A DNA stretch of 39,432 bases, taken from contig JAIEMK010000081.1 in NCBI GenBank assembly GCA_019752295.1, positions 1 to 39,432 of the forward strand, given 5' to 3'. Of the stretch, positions 34,144-39,432 are shown one piece after another. This stretch comes from Chitinophagaceae bacterium. Lineage in GTDB: Bacteria > Bacteroidota > Bacteroidia > Chitinophagales > Chitinophagaceae. The position numbers and the translations under genes are program-made. The notes under the pieces are model-generated. The model did no database searches, was not told the origin of the DNA, and worked only from the letters and a program-made list of their open reading frames with translations. The stretch's first letter is position 1, and every line of letters starts with the position of its first letter.

Positions 34144-34409
34144 CTATATCACTATTGGTATTCCCATGGATGCTTGTATATGTGAGGATGTTCAAAGCGT
34201 TCAACACCCCATATTTTAGCAGTTGGCGAATGTTTGTTCTATTTCTGGAGCGTGGGCGGAATGAAGTTACAAAAGATTAGAATATGATTTACTACCACAC
34301 TTTATTAGTCTGCAATTAATATATTACCGCAATTGTAATAATCAGCAAAAATTAAAAAACTATTCCTTTGTAAAATATTATCTTTTGTTGTTCGTCTACC
34401 TTATTATTG
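34144..34409. other. Intergenic region before the second ECF sigma gene
   Basis: These 266 bp separate the minus-strand Bro-N remnant from the plus-strand sigma gene. A small inverted repeat, TATTAC (34322-34327) and GTAATA (34335-34340), lies 70-90 bp before the sigma start. TTCCTTTG (near 34370) is one mismatch from TAnnTTTG. I see no gene. Confidence 0.4.
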
Positions 34410-34988
34410 ATGGACACTGCATTGACGATATCGGCTAACATGACAGAAAAGGGGAAAGGCAATATTACTGAAGTAATCAATGCGTATACCAAACGCTTGA
34501 AAGGCTTCATCCGTAAAAGGGTGAGTAATGAAGCTGATGTGGAAGACATTCTGCAGGATGTATTTTACCAGTTTATCGGAAACACGAAACCCATCGAACA
34601 ACTAACAGCATGGTTGTTTACTGTTACCCGTAATAAAATCACCGACAAGCAACGAAAGCATAAACCTGAATTGTTGAACGACCTGTTTGCGGATGCAGAC
34701 GATGAATTTGGACTCGCCTGGTCGGACTTATTTTTCGAAGACGGTAATAATCCCGAAACAGCTTACCTACGCAACCTGTTTTGGGAAACACTGAACATCG
34801 CTTTAGACGAATTGCCCATCGCCCAAAAAGAAGTATTTATTTTGAACGAAATAGAAGGGGTGCCTTTTAAAACCATTGCAGAACAAACAGGAGAAACCAT
34901 CAATACCTTATTAAGTCGCAAACGCTATGCAGTATTATATCTGAGAGAACGACTGGTAAGCTTCCGCGACGAATTATTAAATTATTAG
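34410..34988 (+). CDS. ECF-type RNA polymerase sigma factor
   Basis: The protein has 192 residues from ATG 34410 (a shorter start at 34440 is possible). Region 2 is VINAYTKRLKGFIRKRVSNE, ADVEDILQDVFYQFI and TAWLFTVTRNKITDKQRKHK. Region 4 is LDELPIAQKEVFILNEIEGV with PFKTIAEQTGETINTLLSRK. Between them is an acidic linker (NDLFADADDEFGLAWSDLF). The next gene, 15 bp downstream, is a membrane protein that may be its regulator or target. There is no classical anti-sigma gene with a ZAS motif. Confidence 0.9.
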   Translation: MDTALTISANMTEKGKGNITEVINAYTKRLKGFIRKRVSNEADVEDILQDVFYQFIGNTKPIEQLTAWLFTVTRNKITDKQRKHKPELLNDLFADADDEFGLAWSDLFFEDGNNPETAYLRNLFWETLNIALDELPIAQKEVFILNEIEGVPFKTIAEQTGETINTLLSRKRYAVLYLRERLVSFRDELLNY

Positions 34989-35003
34989 TCTAAAAAAAAT
35001 ATT

Positions 35004-35360
35004 ATGAACAAAAAATTTTGGATCAAAAAAATAATCGGCTTTACTGCTCTTGCAGCAGCCTTCGGGTCGCTCTTAAGTTATGTAGTGATGCGCTTATGGA
35101 ATGGGATACTCACAGAAGTAGTACACGTTTCCCCTATTAGTTTTTTACAAGCCATTGGTATACTCGTACTGAGTAAAATCCTGTTCGGTGGTTTTCATGG
35201 TAGATGGGGCTGCGGTCCAAGCCACCATTGGAAAAATGAGATGAAAGAAAAATGGCATAACATGAGTCCAGATGAAAGAGAAAAAATGAAAGAGGAATGG
35301 AGAAACAAATGCCGTACTTGGAGAAGACCTAGTAACGAACCACAAGCAGGCGCAGAATAG
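35004..35360 (+). CDS. Small membrane protein paired with the ECF sigma factor
   Basis: The 118-residue protein is not recognised as a named family. Two hydrophobic segments, about residues 9-30 and 42-61, are followed by a charged tail rich in Trp, Lys and Glu (GFHGRWGCGPSHHWKNEMKE, DEREKMKEEWRNKC). The tail with His and Cys residues could bind metal. The 15-bp spacing and the recurrence of such pairs in Bacteroidota (from memory) suggest it works with the sigma factor, perhaps as an anti-sigma or sensor protein. That remains inference. Confidence 0.65.
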   Translation: MNKKFWIKKIIGFTALAAAFGSLLSYVVMRLWNGILTEVVHVSPISFLQAIGILVLSKILFGGFHGRWGCGPSHHWKNEMKEKWHNMSPDEREKMKEEWRNKCRTWRRPSNEPQAGAE

Positions 35361-35400
35361 CAACAGTTTTGAATACCCGCACCGGCGAAATTTTACAGAA

Positions 35401-35544
35401 TTACTGGGACAGACCAACAAAATCGGGGAAATCAAGCCCGGCGCTTATGCCGATCTCATCGCTCTAAAAGGTGATCCAGCCAAGGATATCAAGCTTTTGG
35501 AAGACGTGAAATGGGTGATAAAAGATGGTGCTGTGAAAAAATGA
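35401..35544 (+). pseudogene. C-terminal fragment of an amidohydrolase
   Basis: The frame from 35401 to TGA 35542-35544 reads LLGQTNKIGEIKPGAYADLI, then ALKGDPAKDIKLLEDVKWVI and KDGAVKK. This is the standard C-terminus of imidazolonepropionase-like amidohydrolases (about 400-450 residues). The catalytic barrel is absent; the preceding 40 bp abut the stop of the small membrane protein gene without similarity. A large deletion has therefore removed most of the gene. Confidence 0.75.
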
Positions 35545-35550
35545 TGAGGG

Positions 35551-35593
35551 AAGCAAAAAGTGATGAGGCATGATGCCTCATCACTTTTTGCTT
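35551..35593. terminator. Strong bidirectional hairpin terminator
   Basis: The perfect 19-bp arms AAGCAAAAAGTGATGAGGC (35551-35569) and GCCTCATCACTTTTTGCTT (35575-35593) have the loop ATGAT. They sit between the plus-strand remnant and the minus-strand hydrolase gene that ends at 35609, and the outer A/T bases give U-runs in both directions. Confidence 0.85.
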
Positions 35594-35608
35594 TTGGTAA
35601 AGCCACAT

Positions 35609-38600
35609 TTAATTTTTTATGATCTTCTTAATTACGGTTTGCTTGCCATAAAATATTTTAACTACATAAGTTCCCGATGAAAGATTCGAAATATCAATAG
35701 TGGTTACTTGTGCAGTAAGTGTAATTTTTTTAACCTCTTTACCATACATATCAAATAAGCTAAGAGCATTATTATACTGCTGTTTTCCTGCCAACAAAGG
35801 CACGGCAACTGTGAAGTTGTTAGTAGCAGGGTTAGGGTAAACCTCTAGTTCTGTAATTGCTTTTGCTGCAATATTATCTTCGCTAATTGATGCTGTAGCT
35901 GTAGTACTTGGTTTTATTATTATACTGTGCACTCCTGCAGTGGTACAAGTTATAGGTACGCTTATAAAAGTAATATTACTGGAACCACAAATATTATCTG
36001 CGGTTACGCCAATATTATAAGTACCCGAACCCTGTGTTAAGGTTAATTTTTTAGAAGCAGGCGAATTAGGAAACTGTACCAGATTATTACCATTGTAAGG
36101 CTGCTTAAAAAACGACCATGTATAAGTTGCGCCCATTACATAATTAGTAGATACCAGTACTTCGTTGCAGGCAACAAGTGGGTCTATGGAATAGTTTATG
36201 TAAGCAGGAGCAGCAGGAGTTCCAACAGTTATTTGTTTAGTTACTACAGTATTGCCACCACATGCATTATTTATTGTTGCTGTAAGGGTAATAATACCAT
36301 TAGCTGCTTTATTTAATGTTGCTGTATTGCCACTTGGAATGATATTTGCGATGCCCAAAGGAGAGGCTGACCAAGTAATATTAGAAGACTTACATGTTGC
36401 TATTGAATAAATTTCTGATGTACATAAATTATCATTACCTGCAATAGTTGTGCTTACAAATCCTGGGAGGCTTATATTATCACATTTCACTTCATTCTCG
36501 AACCATTGTGAACCTTGTTGTGACACAAATACATGTTGTTCATTTGAAGAAGGTGCATATACATAATCAAATGGCGTAAAACCACATAAATATTGATTAG
36601 ACCAATTCATGTATAAATTCTTGCCGCTATTGTTAGTTCCAAAGCGCAAGTCTGCAGAACTATAGCTTGGCATCATGGTAAAATTGTTAATATTTTGGCT
36701 AAAAGAGGTTCTTCTTGAGCCTGTAATTAAATAAAGAGATTCTTTTAAAAGAAAGGTTAATTTACCTTCATCTATATTACCAGGATCAGACCCAAAAAAT
36801 GTTCCAAATCTACCGCCCGGGGCATTATCCAACGCGCTGTTGTTCCAAATAGCAGTTCCGTAATAATTTGTATATCCTGGTGGCACCCAAAACAGGAGAT
36901 TAAATAATGGAGAAAGTGTCCACATAGATGCTACTTGTGCAGTTCCCGAGCTTGGTGCTGTACGGCAAATCCAACTAAATTCTTTACAAATATTATCTCC
37001 ACATAACCCCCATAAACTTTTCCAACCCTTTCTTTGAAGTGATAAATTCAATAAATCTGTATTAGAGCCTTGGTTGGGATTTAATGTTCCAGTATTTGCC
37101 CCATTAATTACTGCAACCTTTCTGCATTGTTGCGGATATTCACCCATAACTGAAAGATTTTGTAAAAAAGTTGTTCTTAATGCGTCAGGAGCTGGTGTTG
37201 AAGAATTTGCAGAAACATGGTGTGCCAACATTTGCCTTGCTGCCAAACCATTATATAACCCATCCCTTATTAATTTTATATTCTTCAAAACCCCTCTTTT
37301 GGTAAGGTATTCTACAAAATTTTGCAGACCAATAGGAACATTTGCACCCTGATGACAGCCATCAAAAGAAACATATGTTTTTACATGATGCGGCATATTG
37401 TTATGTTCCATATATGCTAAAGCATATTGTGCAATTAAAGAACCCATACTTGGGCCAATCAGTGTAATCTCTTGTGTAAACGTTGAACCATAGATTTGAT
37501 AAAGCCTTTGTAACAATGCAACAAGGGTCATTGCGTTTCTTTCTAATAAATCATTCCCATGCTTAAAATCAAGTATTACAAGATCATAACCTTGCTGTAA
37601 CATGTAATCTCCAAATTGGACTTGAGTACCGTTCCTTGTTGCCAAAACATTAATATAGTCTTCATAAATCTGCTGTACCCCTCTGCTGTTAGTAGGGTCA
37701 AAACCATCAATAAAAACAATCGGCTTATGTAACACACCGGTATTACAACTACTGCCATTACCTGCAAAATAAAAATAAGCCGTGTCTTTAACACCCTTAT
37801 AATCTATTTGCGGGTTGCCATATTGGGCATTTACTTGTGCCAAAGCCGCAGGGTCTGCATCAATTACCCATTTTTGGCCACCTCCTTTACAAAAACTAAG
37901 CGGTTGATATTGTTTGGTTTGCTTTACAAATATTTTAAATGGGTTGCCGAATTGAATTGCGTTGCCAGCGAGGTCTATACCAACCACAACTATCCTACCA
38001 ATGAGTGTATTAACAACATTCTTAACGATAGAATTAAGGAAGCCTCCACCAGATAAAATTCCGTATGTAGTCATATTTCCGGTAGCGAAAGGGTTATTTA
38101 CCACCCATTCTCCTTGTCCATCACCAAAATCAATTCTTATTTGTTGCACGGTAAATCCTTGATTTTGCAGAAAAAACTGAGGAGAAAGATAAAATTCGTG
38201 CTGCCCTTGTTCTATAACCTGTCCTTCAGCCAACAAAGGAGAAGCAATAAAAGAACTGTAAGTTAAATAAGGGCTTCTTGACCTGCTGGGTATGTCTGTA
38301 AATTGCCCGTTAGGCAAAGTGTCGAGCAACCCATCTTGCAGGGCATTACTATCTACAACATTGAATTGGTAGTAAAATAAACCAATAGGGTGTTGGTTAT
38401 TGTTTCCGGTTGTTCTTATCATATTATCTAATGTATCAGGATGTATCCACCCTGCTGTACTGTATGCTGCATGATACATTTCATAATAAGCCTGTGCAAA
38501 ATGGCCGGTGTGTGTTGTGTCGTTATTAGTACTTGGCAATCCGGGATGCTCGTCTATCTGTGCTATTGGTAAAACCCTGTCGTATAAAATACCGGTATTT

Positions 38601-38764
38601 ATATACGCTTTATTAAGGTTTTGAAGTTTGTAATCGGCATAATCTTTAAAAGGTAAGGTATCCCAGTTAGTTTGGGCCGTTGCGTTATAATTTTTAGTTA
38701 AGCATAAAAAAATTAAGCAAACTGCAACAATACGCTGCAAATAGAATTTGGTTTTCATAAACAT
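35609..38764 (-). CDS. Secreted alpha/beta hydrolase with T9SS C-terminal sorting domain
   Basis: The 1051-residue secreted protein has a signal peptide (MKTKFYLQRIVAVCLIFLCL, ending near NATAQ) and a region of unknown fold (about 35-340). An alpha/beta-hydrolase-like domain (about 345-560) holds KPIVFIDGFDPTNSRG and the nucleophile elbow LIGPSMGSLIAQYALA with Ser439. Ig/PKD-like repeats follow (about 780-960). The end is the type IX secretion type-A domain: LEVYPNPATNNFTVAV, LFDMYGKEVKKI, SSGTYVVKIFYG and KKIIKN. It is probably exported across the outer membrane and anchored or released. PGAP1/lipase-like activity is likely, but the substrate is unknown. A second ATG at 38758 may be the true start. 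Confidence 0.9.
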   Translation of the reverse strand: MFMKTKFYLQRIVAVCLIFLCLTKNYNATAQTNWDTLPFKDYADYKLQNLNKAYINTGILYDRVLPIAQIDEHPGLPSTNNDTTHTGHFAQAYYEMYHAAYSTAGWIHPDTLDNMIRTTGNNNQHPIGLFYYQFNVVDSNALQDGLLDTLPNGQFTDIPSRSRSPYLTYSSFIASPLLAEGQVIEQGQHEFYLSPQFFLQNQGFTVQQIRIDFGDGQGEWVVNNPFATGNMTTYGILSGGGFLNSIVKNVVNTLIGRIVVVGIDLAGNAIQFGNPFKIFVKQTKQYQPLSFCKGGGQKWVIDADPAALAQVNAQYGNPQIDYKGVKDTAYFYFAGNGSSCNTGVLHKPIVFIDGFDPTNSRGVQQIYEDYINVLATRNGTQVQFGDYMLQQGYDLVILDFKHGNDLLERNAMTLVALLQRLYQIYGSTFTQEITLIGPSMGSLIAQYALAYMEHNNMPHHVKTYVSFDGCHQGANVPIGLQNFVEYLTKRGVLKNIKLIRDGLYNGLAARQMLAHHVSANSSTPAPDALRTTFLQNLSVMGEYPQQCRKVAVINGANTGTLNPNQGSNTDLLNLSLQRKGWKSLWGLCGDNICKEFSWICRTAPSSGTAQVASMWTLSPLFNLLFWVPPGYTNYYGTAIWNNSALDNAPGGRFGTFFGSDPGNIDEGKLTFLLKESLYLITGSRRTSFSQNINNFTMMPSYSSADLRFGTNNSGKNLYMNWSNQYLCGFTPFDYVYAPSSNEQHVFVSQQGSQWFENEVKCDNISLPGFVSTTIAGNDNLCTSEIYSIATCKSSNITWSASPLGIANIIPSGNTATLNKAANGIITLTATINNACGGNTVVTKQITVGTPAAPAYINYSIDPLVACNEVLVSTNYVMGATYTWSFFKQPYNGNNLVQFPNSPASKKLTLTQGSGTYNIGVTADNICGSSNITFISVPITCTTAGVHSIIIKPSTTATASISEDNIAAKAITELEVYPNPATNNFTVAVPLLAGKQQYNNALSLFDMYGKEVKKITLTAQVTTIDISNLSSGTYVVKIFYGKQTVIKKIIKN

Positions 38765-38804
38765 TGGTTTTTGGATAAAAAATATTTTAAAAGAAAACAG
38801 TATA

Positions 38805-39296
38805 TTAGTTAGTCGTGTATTCTAATCTAAAAACACCTTCTGTAATTGAAACAGAATTGTTTTGAACAGAATTGTAGCCGTTAAATGAAAATGTTCCTGA
38901 AATAATTTTGTTAGTTTTATCTAATGACAGAATTGTTAAGTTGCCTGTATGTGTAGAATCTGTTATATACTTATCACTAACTGTAGTTGAATTTTTGTAG
39001 ATGCCATTTTGATTTAACCTGCCGTCTAACCCATAGGTATCAATATTGATATTAATTCTATCTAATTTGATAATGCCGATAGAAATTGTTTCAAATCCCC
39101 TATTCCCATTAATCAAGAATGTGGTGTCACCCAATAGTTTAGCTACTCTACAATTTGCACAATTATTCGGTATGTATTCCTGCCCGTTTACGTTGCAGTG
39201 GAAATAGAATTCGGGCAAAATTTCTTTTTTACAACTGCTGCAACTAATTGTGGTAAACAGTATAATTGTGAGAAGTGGAAGAATTAGTTTTTTCAT
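38805..39296 (-). CDS. DUF6252-like lipoprotein
   Basis: The 163-residue lipoprotein has the signal MKKLILPLLTIILFTTISCS with the lipobox Cys at residue 19 and a Cys-rich start (SSCKKE). It includes FHCNVNGQEYIPNN and ends with LDKTNKIISGTFSFNGYNSV, followed by ITEGVFRLEY, the beta-rich pattern of the DUF6252 family. The function is unknown. It lies 40 bp upstream of the T9SS hydrolase gene on the same strand and may share its operon. The 136 bp after it to the window end is AT-rich with no gene visible. Confidence 0.75.
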   Translation of the reverse strand: MKKLILPLLTIILFTTISCSSCKKEILPEFYFHCNVNGQEYIPNNCANCRVAKLLGDTTFLINGNRGFETISIGIIKLDRININIDTYGLDGRLNQNGIYKNSTTVSDKYITDSTHTGNLTILSLDKTNKIISGTFSFNGYNSVQNNSVSITEGVFRLEYTTN

Positions 39297-39432
39297 AGAA
39301 TTTTTTATTTAAGATTGCCTGATTTGGATATTTGTATTATAAAAATCTTTAATTATTGTTACTAAGGCATCAATAACATATTATCTAAATATTAACTAAT
39401 AATTCAAATGAAGTAAGCCCTGATATGCAGCA

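Overview
The window comes from an AT-rich Bacteroidota chromosome, most likely family Chitinophagaceae or a close relative. The signs are a type IX secretion C-terminal sorting domain, a GLPGLI protein paired with a TonB-type barrel, a CzcA pump fused to its outer-membrane factor, lipoproteins of the DUF4136 and DUF6252 types, A-rich start regions without Shine-Dalgarno sequences, and TAnnTTTG-like promoter boxes. The assignment rests on gene content read by eye; no search was run.

Layout. 1-6060: a minus-strand heavy-metal efflux operon (small secreted protein, CzcA-type pump fused to a TolC-like domain, periplasmic adaptor). 6140-9660: a GLPGLI protein and an outer-membrane barrel. 10011-13254: small plus-strand genes (DUF4395, two VOC proteins, a membrane protein overlapping an AraC regulator, DUF1569). 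11271-14466 also holds several broken genes: an NTF2-like fragment, an ECF-type sigma factor and a Fic protein that have lost their middles, then tRNA-Arg(CCG) and a ruined second tRNA copy interrupted by a 16-bp palindrome.

14496-20768 is a carotenoid block on the minus strand: a CarH/LitR-like MerR regulator, an ECF sigma factor, crtI, crtB, idi, a CruF-like gene and a pfkB-like kinase. A MerR-type dyad lies in the promoter of the sigma gene, so light- or B12-responsive control is plausible. 20875-28605 is sugar-nucleotide and cell-surface metabolism: rfbA, rfbC and rfbB without rfbD, a NagX-like acyltransferase, and an operon of a kinase-RapZ fusion, a nucleotidyltransferase, a Gfo/Idh/MocA oxidoreductase and a hexapeptide acyltransferase.

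28730-34143 looks like a DNA-damage or nucleic-acid repair neighbourhood: radical SAM, 2H phosphoesterase, a UmuD homologue without its Ser-Lys catalytic pair, UmuC, DUF72, and a shortened Bro-N/DinD-like gene. 34410-35544 has an ECF sigma factor, a membrane protein and the tail of a lost amidohydrolase. 35609-39296 encodes a large secreted alpha/beta hydrolase with a T9SS signal and a lipoprotein.

Three points stand out. A roughly 82-bp leader unit occurs twice in tandem before the nagX-like gene and once before umuC, ending exactly at each start codon, and a shorter form of its core precedes rfbA and the DUF4136 gene. The UmuD homologue keeps its fold and cleavage region but has Ser to Ala and Lys to Arg. 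An AmgK-like kinase is fused to the glucosamine-phosphate-sensing domain of RapZ.
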